Positions 8,160-16,699 of a stretch of DNA of 64,000 nucleotides are shown here, one piece after another (the stretch's first letter is position 1; each line of letters starts with the position of its first letter). The DNA comes from an uncultured Acetatifactor sp. (GTDB taxonomy: Bacteria; Bacillota; Clostridia; Lachnospirales; Lachnospiraceae): the NCBI GenBank assembly GCA_934402315.1, contig CAKRTS010000013.1, forward strand, positions 44,161 to 108,160. Direction: 5' to 3'. The position numbers were made by a program, and so were the translations under genes. The notes below the pieces were generated by a model. That model was not told where the DNA came from and searched no databases. It saw nothing but the letters and a program-made list of their open reading frames with translations.

Positions 8160-8234
8160 ATTAATTTATGCGGTACCTTCTTTTAATTTGCCTGAAAGAA
8201 GAAAAATCGGGAGCAGGTAAATTTGCGAATAACA
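8160..8234. repeat. Transposon right end with repeated sites
   Basis: Read inward on the minus strand the end starts TGTTATTCGCAAATTTACCT. GCAAATT recurs about 45 bases further in as GCAAATTAAAAGAAGG, and ATAAATTAATCTG follows, so three related sites appear to be spaced along the end. Confidence 0.6.
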
Positions 8235-8240
8235 CTTTGC
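8235..8240. repeat. Target-site duplication, right copy
   Basis: CTTTGC, identical to 4889-4894, sits directly after the terminal AACA of the transposon. Confidence 0.85.
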
Positions 8241-9233
8241 CATAAAAAGTCCAGAAATGCCGCGGAAATTGCAGCAGAGCTGAATGTCCCGACTGTCTAT
8301 GTCGAGGAGGAGCTTGAAATCCTGAGAAGAGGGAAGAACGGCGAGTATGGGCTTCTCAGGAGGCTGGACAATGGCAGATATGCCATGAATTTTATCCTGC
8401 TGGACCGGGATGTGATTGAAAAGGCACAGGCGCTGTACGCGGAGCATTTGCCGAAAATCTGCGATATTATTGCTGATTATATCGAGGAGAATAAGGAGAA
8501 ATATCTTTCCTTTCCGTATCTGAACCGGAAGGTTGATCTGAACCTGATCCTCTGGCAGCAGGTAACCTATATGTCAAGCGCCTTTTCCTGTAATGTGGAG
8601 AGCGTGTTGAAGGAAAGATATTTTAAGCGCATAAAAGAGGTTGAGCGCCCCTTCAGTGTTTACGGATATGCTGATAACGGCAGGACTTACGGTGGCGGCT
8701 GGGATGGGGCAGATGCCCGGAATATATGCGGTTATGCAATGGTACAACTGGAAAATATTTATATAACACGCATCAGAAAGCATTTTCATTGTGGCTGGAA
8801 TGTTTCTAACGATCCACAGCTTCAGCTTGCAATCCGGGCAATCGACGGGGTGCAGGTGAGTTCTCTCAGCGAGACAGAAAAGGAGCAGGCGGCAAAGGCA
8901 ATCGAGTGCGGATATCTCTACAGAGAGGATGATATGCTTTACACGAAGATTCTGGTAAACTCGGTGAAGGATAAGGGCAGGCTCTTTGATATCAGCCGTG
9001 GACTTCGCAATGGATATTTTGAGGAAGAGGCTGCTCTTGTAGCAGAAAAACTGGCGGCGCTGATAAGAAAGTCTGTTCCGGATTATCTGCTGGGTGAATG
9101 GCGCCATGCGAATACACTTGCAAACCTGCCGGTCATTGATTCCCTTGTGGCGGCACTGATCGAAAAAGGAATCCTGATACCGCCGGAGGACGGCATCGGC
9201 GCCGAGGGCTGCTGGATGGCAGTGGAGAGGTAG
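8241..9233 (+). pseudogene. C-terminal domain of the split sigma-70-type protein
   Basis: This segment codes 330 residues in the same phase as codon 211 of the sigma fragment ending at 4894. The junction residues His-Ile-Val-Trp-Leu-Cys + His-Lys-Lys-Ser-Arg-Asn read naturally across the excised element. The domain begins with a winged-helix-like stretch (Asn-Ala-Ala-Glu-Ile-Ala-Ala-Glu-Leu-Asn-Val-Pro-x-Val-Tyr-Val-Glu-Glu-Glu-Leu), then a long helical region without a motif I can name. An in-frame TTG at 8223, inside the transposon end, could start a separate 336-aa product, but there is only a weak purine-rich site before it. Known intact relatives join both parts in one ~540-aa protein. 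Confidence 0.85.
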
Positions 9234-9401
9234 AGTTTTTCCGCCAATGTATATCGGTGCAATATAATCCTTGCAATTAGGAAAAAATTGTGCTAATCTG
9301 GAAATGAGAATAGAATTTTCTTACATTACAAATCATGATTGCTGTAAATCTTTTACAAATCTATTTGAAATTTCATGCTTAATACCACAACTAACAAAAC
9401 A

Positions 9402-9478
9402 GCAGGAGATTTCAAATGGAGCAGTCAGTCCATAGCTTCTCCTGCGGAAAACATTGTTCCAAGGGAGGAGAGCTATGG
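9402..9478 (+). promoter_or_regulatory. Leader hairpin hiding the Rpn gene's ribosome-binding site and start codon
   Basis: Bases 9430-9443 pair with 9466-9478 over 13 pairs with a single bulged T. The 3' arm contains both the Shine-Dalgarno AGGAG and the ATG at 9475. Upstream, GCAGGAG (9402-9408) can instead pair with CTCCTGC (9439-9445), which would break the occluding hairpin and free the start. ATTTGAAAT (9363-9371) and ATTTCAAAT (9409-9417) form a further outer pair. An in-frame run from ATG 9375 to TAA 9507-9509 would cover the hairpin if translated, but has no clear ribosome-binding site. Confidence 0.6.
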
Positions 9479-10404
9479 AAATGAACAGAACAAAAGGACA
9501 GACAACTAATCGAGGTACAGGGGAGGAGCGCCTCAGCAAAGACGGGCACAGAGTAGCACTGCATAGACCGAAGCAGTACGAGGAACTTACTTTTACGGAT
9601 GATTTTCTTTTCTGTAAGATTCTGACTTCGGATAAAGCGCTCTGTATAGAACTGCTCGAAGTCATCTTCGGAGGACGCGTGCGGGACATTACCTATGTAA
9701 ACAGCCAGCAGGAACTGCGGCAGACGAAGGACGCAAAGGGGATTCGGTTGGATGTCTATCTGGAGGATGACGAAGATTCTGTCTACGATATTGAAATGCA
9801 GGTCAGTTTGAGGAAGGATATTCCGAGACGGAGCAGATACTATCAGGGCATGGTTGATTTGAATCTGATTTGGAAAGGGGAATCTTACAATCAGCTGAAA
9901 AAAAGCTATGTCATCTTTATCAGTCCGGAGGATCTGTTTCCAGAGGTGAATCTGCCGGTATATACCTTTGAAAACCGTTGTCGGGAGATGCCGGAGCTGG
10001 TACTTGGCGATGAGGCATATAAGATCTTCCTGAACGCTGGTGGGAATGCAGAAGGAATGCCCAAGGGACTGGCGGCGTTCCTGCGATATATCAGGACGAA
10101 TGAGGCGACAGATGCGTTTACAGAGAAGTTGGACAGCTATGTGTGTAGGGCAGTGGAACATAAAGAATGGAGGCTGGAGTATATGACATTACAACAGAAG
10201 TACAGAGAAGAATACGAGGCTGGGGTACAGGATGGAATAGAGCAAGGTATAGAGCAAGGTATAGAGCGTGGAAAAGCACAAGGGTTACAAATCACCGCAG
10301 TGAGGCTGTTCCGGATGCAGATGCCGGTTGAGCAGATTGCGCAGGCGGTGGGCGAGAAAACGGAAACGGTTGAAAAGTGGCTGGCGGAAGAAGGCGGGCG
10401 ATAG
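9475..10404 (+). CDS. Rpn family PD-(D/E)XK nuclease / transposase-like protein
   Basis: The protein has about 309 aa from ATG 9475, chosen because GGGAGGAG ends 4 bases upstream. It opens with the Rpn signature Leu-Thr-Phe-Thr-Asp-Asp-Phe-Leu-Phe-Cys-Lys-Ile-Leu. The nuclease core is Ile-Arg-Leu-Asp-Val-Tyr, then Asp-Ile-Glu-Met-Gln, where Asp, Glu and Gln stand in the D...ExQ/K positions. Known Rpn proteins are Mg-dependent DNases that promote recombination. The C-terminal tail contains an Ile-Glu-Gln-Gly repeat (three near-identical units at 10235-10270) and a small helix-turn-helix-like end. Such families often occur in many near-identical copies. Translation is probably restrained by the leader hairpin. 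Confidence 0.85.
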   Translation: MEMNRTKGQTTNRGTGEERLSKDGHRVALHRPKQYEELTFTDDFLFCKILTSDKALCIELLEVIFGGRVRDITYVNSQQELRQTKDAKGIRLDVYLEDDEDSVYDIEMQVSLRKDIPRRSRYYQGMVDLNLIWKGESYNQLKKSYVIFISPEDLFPEVNLPVYTFENRCREMPELVLGDEAYKIFLNAGGNAEGMPKGLAAFLRYIRTNEATDAFTEKLDSYVCRAVEHKEWRLEYMTLQQKYREEYEAGVQDGIEQGIEQGIERGKAQGLQITAVRLFRMQMPVEQIAQAVGEKTETVEKWLAEEGGR

Positions 10405-10436
10405 AGATGGGGAGCCGTGCTTCTTCCGCTGCCGTA

Positions 10437-12362
10437 TCATGCCAGCAGAAGCGTTCCTACGGTGACGCTGTAGGGGGCGAGGTGGAGCTTGTCCTGCGGG
10501 ATAAAGCGGCTTTCGACAGGTGCCACATTTTTGGGTGCTGCGTGGGAATTGACAGCGTCAAGGTCAGCACAAATCGTGGAGAGCGTCCCGGACTGTACCG
10601 GGCGGTCAATATTCAGCTGAACGTCGAGCGCGGTATCTGCAAGGTTGACCAGCTTGACATAAAGAGTGCTGCCATCCTCGGAGAGCGTTGCGGAGGTGCA
10701 GATTTTACTTCCCTCAGCGCATACGGACATTTCGGCAAGCTGCGTCCCGATGTGGGTGGAAAATAGCTGCTGTACATAATAGCTCGGTGTGCCGTAGGCG
10801 CTGTCATTGTCGAACCAGATCAGATCCGGCTGCCATTGCTGGTGTCCCGTGCGGGCAAAAAGAGGTGCGTAACAGGTCATCACGACATGGTCGCTGTTCT
10901 TTTCAACACCGGTCAGAAAAGCTGCTTCACAAAGGGCAGCATACCAGTTGCACACGCGCTTCGGCGTGGATTCATCCGTATGGGCGGCATATTCTCCCGC
11001 GAATACCTTTGGAAGGCGGCGGTCGTAATTATCATATCTGTGAAGGTTCTCCAGGAACCATTCCGGCGATTTATAGAAATGTTCATCCACGGCATAGGCC
11101 TTTTCAGGATTCTCCTTCATCCAGCGGTAAGCGGTATCAAAGTCCTCGCCCTCGGATGTCCAGCCGGCACAGGTAATCAGGCGGATTTCGGGATGCTTTT
11201 CGGAAAGCACTTTCTGAAAAGCTTCGTAGCGCTCAAAATAGACAGAGCCCCACTGTTCATTGCCGATGCCGATGTATTCCAGACCGAAGGGCTCGGGATG
11301 CCCCATATCGGCACGCTTCTTTCCCCAGGGAGTTTCCGTAGAGCCGTTGGCAAATTCAATCAGATCGAGAACGTCCTGAATCCATTTCTTCAACTCATCC
11401 ATAGGTGCCAGAAGCGATTCGTGCCATTGGCAGGTCATGCCGCAGTTGATGACAGGAACAGGCTTTGCACCGAGATCCTCACAGAGGCAGAAATATTCAT
11501 AGAATCCGATGCCGTAGGACTGATAGTAGTCGGCGGAGGACTGTCCGTTGATCTGGTATTCCTCCATCTGCCAGCGGTTCCAGTTCGTGCGGCGTTCGGT
11601 GAGAGCGCCGACGGTATCCTTCCAGCAGTACATATTGTCGAAGCTCCGTCCCTCGACAATACAGCCGCCGGGAAAACGCATAAAACGGGGGTGAAGGTCT
11701 GCAAGCAGCTCGGCAAGATCACGGCGCATACCGTTCTGCCTGTCATGGAACGTATCTGCGGGAAAGAGGGAAATCAGATCAAGATCCACAGCCCCTTCTG
11801 TCTCCAGCAGAAGCTCCGGGTAAACCTGTTTGCAGGTTCCGGTGGCAGTGATCGTGAGGTTATACTTTGACCAGCCGTGAGCGGCGCGCACCAACGAAAA
11901 ACAGCGGTTTCCGTAGAGTGTGCCGTGAGAGTCCGCAAAGAGGATGTTGAGCTTTACGGGTGCTGCGTTTCTGGCATAGCAGGAAAAGCGGAAAACCTGT
12001 CCCTCGCGGACGGCAAAACCTTCGTTACAGAAGCCGAGATTGCGCAGTCCGCAGCCTGCCTCGCCGGAAAGATGGGCATAGTGGCTGTGGGCCTTGCTCA
12101 GCGGGAAACGAGTGCCGATGGAAAAGGAGATGTCGCCGATGGTCTCCCAGCACATTTTATGGACATCATGCGTGGCATCCGCTTCGGGGGGATTCACCTC
12201 ACGGGTGTAGTATTCAAAGGAACGGTTTGCAATCAGTTCCGCATACAGTCCGCCGTCGCCGCCGTAGTTGATGTCCTCGAAGAAGATTCCGTAGAGCATA
12301 GGGCTCACTTCCCTGTGCGCTCCGTCTGTTTTAATGTCAATTACATTTTTTTCGCTCTGCAT
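10437..12362 (-). CDS. Alpha-L-arabinofuranosidase, GH51
   Basis: This intracellular glycosidase of about 641 aa has no signal peptide. The GH51 acid/base Glu369 lies in Gly-Ile-Gly-Asn-Glu-Gln-Trp-Gly and the nucleophile Glu457 in Phe-Ala-Gly-Glu-Tyr-Ala-Ala-His. The N-terminal Leu-Tyr-Gly-Ile-Phe-Phe-Glu-Asp-Ile-Asn-Tyr-Gly is also typical. It removes terminal arabinofuranosyl units from arabino-oligosaccharides. It is longer than the ~500-aa type, with a carbohydrate-binding-like insert before the barrel. Two ATGs are possible; 12362 is preferred over 12374 because GAGGA sits about 6 bases before it, while the first lacks a site. It is a single-gene unit, diverging from yqeY. Confidence 0.92.
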   Translation of the reverse strand: MQSEKNVIDIKTDGAHREVSPMLYGIFFEDINYGGDGGLYAELIANRSFEYYTREVNPPEADATHDVHKMCWETIGDISFSIGTRFPLSKAHSHYAHLSGEAGCGLRNLGFCNEGFAVREGQVFRFSCYARNAAPVKLNILFADSHGTLYGNRCFSLVRAAHGWSKYNLTITATGTCKQVYPELLLETEGAVDLDLISLFPADTFHDRQNGMRRDLAELLADLHPRFMRFPGGCIVEGRSFDNMYCWKDTVGALTERRTNWNRWQMEEYQINGQSSADYYQSYGIGFYEYFCLCEDLGAKPVPVINCGMTCQWHESLLAPMDELKKWIQDVLDLIEFANGSTETPWGKKRADMGHPEPFGLEYIGIGNEQWGSVYFERYEAFQKVLSEKHPEIRLITCAGWTSEGEDFDTAYRWMKENPEKAYAVDEHFYKSPEWFLENLHRYDNYDRRLPKVFAGEYAAHTDESTPKRVCNWYAALCEAAFLTGVEKNSDHVVMTCYAPLFARTGHQQWQPDLIWFDNDSAYGTPSYYVQQLFSTHIGTQLAEMSVCAEGSKICTSATLSEDGSTLYVKLVNLADTALDVQLNIDRPVQSGTLSTICADLDAVNSHAAPKNVAPVESRFIPQDKLHLAPYSVTVGTLLLA

Positions 12363-12504
12363 AGATTTCCTCATTTCTATAAATTATTGGTGCTGAATAA
12401 ATACATCGTATCACAAAATGCCGGAAGAGAAAATAAGTAATGAAATTTATTGTTTTTTATGTTATACTTGTATACATCATGGCAAGAAAGAGAGGTAACG
12501 TAAT

Positions 12505-12942
12505 ATGAAACTTGAAACATTGAGAAACGATATGGTAGCGGCAATGAAGGCGAGAGATAAAGAGCGGAAGGATGCGATTTCTTCGCTGGTTTCTGCAGTG
12601 AAAAAGGTGGCGATAGATGAAGGCTGTAGAGAGGATGTCCCCTCAGAACTGGTTGACAGGGTGATTATCAAGGAGCTGAAGACGGTGAAGGAGCAGCTGG
12701 ATTCCTGTCCCGCAGAGCGCACGGATCTGATGGCGGAATATCAGAAGCGCTATGACGTTATTTCCGAATATGCACCGAAGATGATGTCCCCGGAGGAGGT
12801 AAAGGCTTATATCGAGAGCAATTTTGCAGAGCTTGTTTCCACAAAGAATAAGGGACAGATCATGAAGGCAGTCATGGGCGTGCTGAAGGGCAAGGCAGAC
12901 GGTAAGGTAATCAATGAGACCGTCGCAGAGCTGTGTAAGTAA
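12505..12942 (+). CDS. yqeY: GatB/YqeY domain protein
   Basis: This 145-aa protein is the standalone YqeY fold: an N-terminal helical part (Met-Lys-Leu-Glu-Thr-Leu-Arg-Asn-Asp-Met, Met-Lys-Ala-Arg-Asp) and the GatB-tail-like helical domain ending with Lys-Gly-Gln-Ile-Met-Lys-Ala-Val-Met and Gly-Lys-Val-Ile-Asn. The family resembles the tRNA-contacting tail of amidotransferase GatB, yet its own role is not settled. Length is normal. GAGAGG lies about 8-9 bases before the ATG. A promoter probably lies in the AT-rich stretch at 12447-12476, with TATACT and TATACA as candidate -10 boxes. No terminator separates it from the citrate synthase gene. Confidence 0.9.
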   Translation: MKLETLRNDMVAAMKARDKERKDAISSLVSAVKKVAIDEGCREDVPSELVDRVIIKELKTVKEQLDSCPAERTDLMAEYQKRYDVISEYAPKMMSPEEVKAYIESNFAELVSTKNKGQIMKAVMGVLKGKADGKVINETVAELCK

Positions 12943-13004
12943 GATCAGACTTATAAGGTGGAAAACTAAGGGAAAATGGAAAGTGGAAGAAGGAGGTATG
13001 TCTA

Positions 13005-14351
13005 TTGAGGAAGAACGAACAACATTTGGATGATTATGCAATTCTTTGCAGGGAAGCGGACAAACTGGATCCCGCACTTTTTGATAAATATGATGTACAG
13101 AGAGGACTGCGCGACAAGAACGGAAACGGAGTTGTCACCGGTCTGACGAACATTTCAAGAATAGAGTCCTTTAAGATGGTGGACGGCGTGAAGACACCGT
13201 GTGAAGGAAAACTGTGGTATCGTGGCTATGACTGTATCGAGCTGGTAAACGGCTTCAAGGGCAGACACTCCGGCTTTGAGGAGGTTGCCTATCTTCTCCT
13301 GTTCGGCCAGCTTCCGACAGAGCAGCAGCTGAAGGAGTTCAGGGATATTCTGGCATCCCACCGGACGCTGCCGACCAATTTTACCCGGGATGTCATTATG
13401 AAGGCGCCGAGCAGTGACATTATGAATTCGCTGACAAGGAGCGTGCTGACACTTGCTTCCTATGACAAGAATTGCTGTGACACCACGATTGAGAATGTGC
13501 TCCGGCAATGTATCGGGCTGATAAGTGTGTTCCCGATGCTGTCGGTTTATGGTTATCATGCATATAACCATTATCAGAATGACGAGAGTATGTATATTCA
13601 CCGCCCGTCGAGAAAGCTGTCTACAGCGGAAAACCTGCTGATGATGCTTCGCCCGGACAAGAAGTATACGGAGCTTGAGGCGAAGGTGCTGGATATTGCG
13701 CTGGTGCTTCATATGGAGCACGGCGGCGGTAACAACTCAACATTTACGACCCGTGTCGTGACCTCCTCCGGTTCGGATACCTATTCCGTGATTGCTGCGG
13801 CGCTGTCATCATTGAAGGGACCAAGGCACGGCGGCGCTAATATCAAGGTTGTGGAGATGATGCGCGATATCGAGGCAAATGTGAAGGATTGGGGTGACGA
13901 AGAGGCAGTCAGAGTTTATTTAAAGAAAATTCTGAACAAGGAAGCCTTTGACGGCAAGGGACTGATCTATGGTATGGGTCATGCGGTCTACTCGCTCTCC
14001 GATCCGAGAGCGCAGGTATTTAAGGGCTTTGTACAGAAACTTGCGGAGGCAAAGGGAAGGAATAAGGATTTCGCACTTTATTCCATGATAGAGCGCCTTG
14101 CCCCGGAGGTTATCTCGGAGAAGGCGCGCATCTATAAGGGTGTCAGTGCGAATGTGGACTTTTACAGCGGTTTCGTCTACAGTATGCTGGAAATCCCGCT
14201 GGAAATGTATACTCCGATCTTTGCAATCGCAAGAATCGTCGGCTGGAGCGCACATCGTCTTGAAGAGCTTATCAACATGGATAAGATCATTCGTCCTGCC
14301 TATAAGAGCATCATGACTGAGCGGGAGTATGTGGATATAGACCACAGATAA
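13005..14351 (+). CDS. gltA: Citrate/2-methylcitrate synthase family protein
   Basis: The protein has 448 aa. Catalytic residues are in place: His239 (Glu-His-Gly-Gly-Gly-Asn-Asn-Ser), His326 (Gly-Met-Gly-His-Ala-Val-Tyr) and Asp385 (Ala-Asn-Val-Asp-Phe-Tyr-Ser-Gly). Another family motif, Gly-Pro-Arg-His-Gly-Gly-Ala-Asn, is present. The start is TTG 13005 with AGGAGG at 12991-12996, 8 bases away. ATG 12998 is in another frame and stops after 11 codons. It condenses oxaloacetate with acetyl-CoA, most likely for glutamate synthesis, or with propionyl-CoA. The N-terminal ~45 residues before the core are longer than in short Bacillus enzymes. Its last 41 bases overlap the convergent tetR-like gene. 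Confidence 0.92.
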   Translation: MRKNEQHLDDYAILCREADKLDPALFDKYDVQRGLRDKNGNGVVTGLTNISRIESFKMVDGVKTPCEGKLWYRGYDCIELVNGFKGRHSGFEEVAYLLLFGQLPTEQQLKEFRDILASHRTLPTNFTRDVIMKAPSSDIMNSLTRSVLTLASYDKNCCDTTIENVLRQCIGLISVFPMLSVYGYHAYNHYQNDESMYIHRPSRKLSTAENLLMMLRPDKKYTELEAKVLDIALVLHMEHGGGNNSTFTTRVVTSSGSDTYSVIAAALSSLKGPRHGGANIKVVEMMRDIEANVKDWGDEEAVRVYLKKILNKEAFDGKGLIYGMGHAVYSLSDPRAQVFKGFVQKLAEAKGRNKDFALYSMIERLAPEVISEKARIYKGVSANVDFYSGFVYSMLEIPLEMYTPIFAIARIVGWSAHRLEELINMDKIIRPAYKSIMTEREYVDIDHR

Positions 14352-14832
14352 GAGTAGCCATCTCGTCGGCGGACTCTTTTGTCCCTTTGAGAATCCATGC
14401 AATGTAAATATTATAGAGAGAACCGGCAAAAGCCTGAAGGGTATAGTAGTAAGCTATACCCTTTTCTTCTGTGTAATACGTATTAATAATATAGTCTGTC
14501 AGGCGTTGCAACAGCACGGAACCCATGTTGCATTTCAGGAGACAGCGTATAAAGTCGGCGTGATTACTGAAATATTCATAGCAGTGAAGCATGTTTCTGT
14601 AATCATTGTAGCTGCCTTTGTCGAGCCATTTTTCCACATCCTGCCTGTAGTTGTCAAGAAGGTCGGAGAGATGGGAGAGAAGCACGTCATCAATTGATTG
14701 GTAGTTGCGGTAGTAGGTCATACGCGAAATGCCAGCTTCCGCAGCCAGCTCCGTGATGGAAATGGAGGACAGGGGCTTTTCCTGCAGCAGTCGCATCAGA
14801 GCCTGTACCAGACAGTTTTTCGTGTACTTCAT
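14311..14832 (-). CDS. TetR/AcrR family regulator
   Basis: This 173-aa protein has an N-terminal TetR DNA-binding domain: Leu-Ser-Ser-Ile-Ser-Ile-Thr-Glu-Leu-Ala-Ala-Glu-Ala-Gly-Ile-Ser, then Thr-Tyr-Tyr-Arg-Asn-Tyr (residues ~20-50). The C-terminal half is the small all-helical type common in Firmicutes, with Tyr-Tyr-Thr-Leu-Gln-Ala-Phe-Ala-Gly near the end. The ligand is unknown. It starts 3 bases after the stop of the chemoreceptor gene on the same strand, so both are probably one operon. That is an unusual pairing. Its 3' end overlaps the citrate synthase gene by 41 bases on the other strand. Confidence 0.85.
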   Translation of the reverse strand: MKYTKNCLVQALMRLLQEKPLSSISITELAAEAGISRMTYYRNYQSIDDVLLSHLSDLLDNYRQDVEKWLDKGSYNDYRNMLHCYEYFSNHADFIRCLLKCNMGSVLLQRLTDYIINTYYTEEKGIAYYYTLQAFAGSLYNIYIAWILKGTKESADEMATLICGLYPHTPAQS

Positions 14833-14835
14833 AGC

Positions 14836-16569
14836 TTATATCTTGAATTTCTTCATATGCTCGGACAGTGCGACGGCAGCAGCAGAAACATCGTCCGCAC
14901 TGGATGCGACAACATGGCTGTCCTCAGAGAGCTGTCTGGATGCCTCTGTAAGGTTCTCCGTGGAAGCGAGGATTTCTTCTGTGCTGGCTGACTGCTCCTC
15001 GGAAAGTGCAGCAATGTTTGTGGCCACATCATCCACATGAGCGATCTCGGTAACAATCTCGGAGATCATATTGTCTGTCTCGGTAACATTTTCATAAATT
15101 CGCTCAAAGATACCGCAGGAGACCGTAATTTTCTCGGAATTTTCCTTGATATGGGTAACGCTTTCCTCTGTCTGCTGTACCATATAGGAAACCTGTGAAT
15201 TTACCTCGTTAATCGTCTCGGAAATCTCGGATGCGGAGGAAGCGCTGACCTCTGCAAGTTTACGGATCTCATCGGCAACAACTGCAAATCCGCGTCCGGC
15301 ATCACCAGCTCTGGCAGCTTCAATCGCGGCATTCAGGGAGAGCAGGTTCGTCTGGTCGGAGATGTCGCTGATGATGCCTACCATGGTATTGATCTTTTCG
15401 GTGGAGGTGCCTACCTTGTCAACGATTGCTTCCAGCTGTTCCATGGCGGAAACAATGGATGACATTGCCTTATTTACGCCTTCCATGTCTGCACGTCCCT
15501 GGGAGGCAACGGTGACGGTCTGTTGCATGTTTTCCTTTGCGCGGCTGCTCTTCTGGTTGGTCTCATCCACAACGCCGGAGAGGGTGGTGGCATGGAGTGC
15601 AAGATCCTGAACACCGGTCGCAAGCTGGTTCAAGGTTGTCCTGACATCGTTCATGGAGTCCGCCTGCGAGTTCGCGGCCTGATTCAGAGTGTCGGAAATC
15701 TTCTTGGTTGTTGCACTGGAATTTCCCAGCTGATCGGAAACGCTGTGTATATCGAGAATGATGCTACGCATAATTTCTACAAAGTTGTTCAGGGAGCGGC
15801 CCATGAGCGCAATTTCGTCATTTCCCTTTACCGTGACGGCGGCAGTGAAGTCACCGTCGGTAATTGTAGTAAGCGTATCGGTAAGCTTTTTCATCGGTCT
15901 CATAGAGCCCTGCAGGAAAATGAAGATCACGGCAACGACCAGCAGGATGACAACTGTGAATACACCGATGATCAGCGTGAGCAGATTGTTCAGCTTTGTG
16001 AGCATCGCAGCCTGATTGATATAGGCAGCGAGGACATAAGGCGTCTCATCGAGGAAGGACAGGATAACATAATATTCCTGACGTCCCTCTGAAACGGTAA
16101 ACAGCTCCGTATTGCCGGCATTGATCTGTGCAATAATATCTCCCATAAAAGTGCCGGGGGAATAGCTGGCCAGATCAGTATTATCGTATGTAGCGCTCGG
16201 ATGAGCGGTGATCTTGCCGACGGTGGTGTCGACCATAAAAAGATGCCCTTCATCCATGATGGTGATATCCTTTACAAAGTTCTGCACAACCTCCAGCTTG
16301 GAGGCAATCAGGCTGAACTGGATAACGGCATTCTGAAGACTTTTGCTGCCGGAGGTTGTCAGAATGTTGTTTTCTACCGAGATGACCTTGCTTTCCGTTT
16401 CGATTTGAAACGCCTGAGTAGAATTCTCCAACAGCATATCGCTGACATTGCTGTAGAGAATGACTGCAGTTACCGCAAATGCAGCGACCAGTAATGGCAG
16501 GATGACAAGCAGAAGCTTTTGGCTCAGACCCAAGGTTACTTTTTTCTTATTTTTTTGTGCTTTTGACAT
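14836..16569 (-). CDS. Methyl-accepting chemotaxis protein (transmembrane chemoreceptor)
   Basis: The protein has 577 aa from ATG 16569, behind GGGAGG; an upstream frame extension to 16653 lacks a site. A first membrane helix lies near residues 18-40, an extracellular Cache-like sensor of ~150 residues follows, and a second helix ([10 protein letters not shown]) lies near 200-220. HAMP and a full signalling domain come next. The hairpin tip with [13 protein letters not shown] and Gly-Arg-Gly-Phe-Ala-Val-Val-Ala is intact, so it should drive CheA/CheW. No chemotaxis or flagellar genes are nearby. The ligand is unknown; the Cache fold suggests a small metabolite. The operon partner is the TetR-like gene. 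Confidence 0.93.
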   Translation of the reverse strand: MSKAQKNKKKVTLGLSQKLLLVILPLLVAAFAVTAVILYSNVSDMLLENSTQAFQIETESKVISVENNILTTSGSKSLQNAVIQFSLIASKLEVVQNFVKDITIMDEGHLFMVDTTVGKITAHPSATYDNTDLASYSPGTFMGDIIAQINAGNTELFTVSEGRQEYYVILSFLDETPYVLAAYINQAAMLTKLNNLLTLIIGVFTVVILLVVAVIFIFLQGSMRPMKKLTDTLTTITDGDFTAAVTVKGNDEIALMGRSLNNFVEIMRSIILDIHSVSDQLGNSSATTKKISDTLNQAANSQADSMNDVRTTLNQLATGVQDLALHATTLSGVVDETNQKSSRAKENMQQTVTVASQGRADMEGVNKAMSSIVSAMEQLEAIVDKVGTSTEKINTMVGIISDISDQTNLLSLNAAIEAARAGDAGRGFAVVADEIRKLAEVSASSASEISETINEVNSQVSYMVQQTEESVTHIKENSEKITVSCGIFERIYENVTETDNMISEIVTEIAHVDDVATNIAALSEEQSASTEEILASTENLTEASRQLSEDSHVVASSADDVSAAAVALSEHMKKFKI

Positions 16570-16699
16570 AGTGACCTCCCCAATACATTTTTTTTTGAGA
16601 AAACTTTTGCAAAAATTTAATATAAAAATACCATATTTTCTGTTAAAATACAATTAGAAAAAGAAATCTTTATGGAATAATTTGGGAGGAGAGAGTCGT

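Larger units (their letters stand above)
4895..8234 (-). mobile_element. 3340-bp Mu/Tn7-like transposon with DDE integrase and AAA ATPase
   Basis: The element begins TGTTG and ends AACA, the 5'-TG...CA-3' termini usual for DDE integrase-type transposons, and is bounded by CTTTGC repeats. It carries one minus-strand operon: DUF6431-type protein, DDE transposase, AAA ATPase and a small protein, ended by a terminator at 5011-5042. The two-component transposase/ATPase plan is that of the MuA-MuB, TnsB-TnsC and TniA-TniB families. No resolvase, target selector or resistance gene is seen. Both ends carry repeated short motifs, as expected for multiple transposase sites. Confidence 0.9.

Noticed and set aside
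8223..8240. TTG 8223 as a true start of the sigma C-terminal fragment
   Set aside because: These codons belong to the transposon end and target duplication; frame analysis shows the segment continues the gene ending at 4894.
9412..10161. 249-codon minus-strand open frame over the Rpn gene
   Set aside because: The plus-strand Rpn protein has recognised motifs and a ribosome-binding site; the minus frame has neither.
10836..11870. 344-codon plus-strand open frame
   Set aside because: It is antisense to the GH51 gene, whose catalytic motifs are complete.
12998..13033. 11-codon ORF from ATG 12998 before citrate synthase
   Set aside because: The AGGAGG at 12991-12996 is only one base from this ATG but 8 bases from TTG 13005, the proper citrate synthase start.
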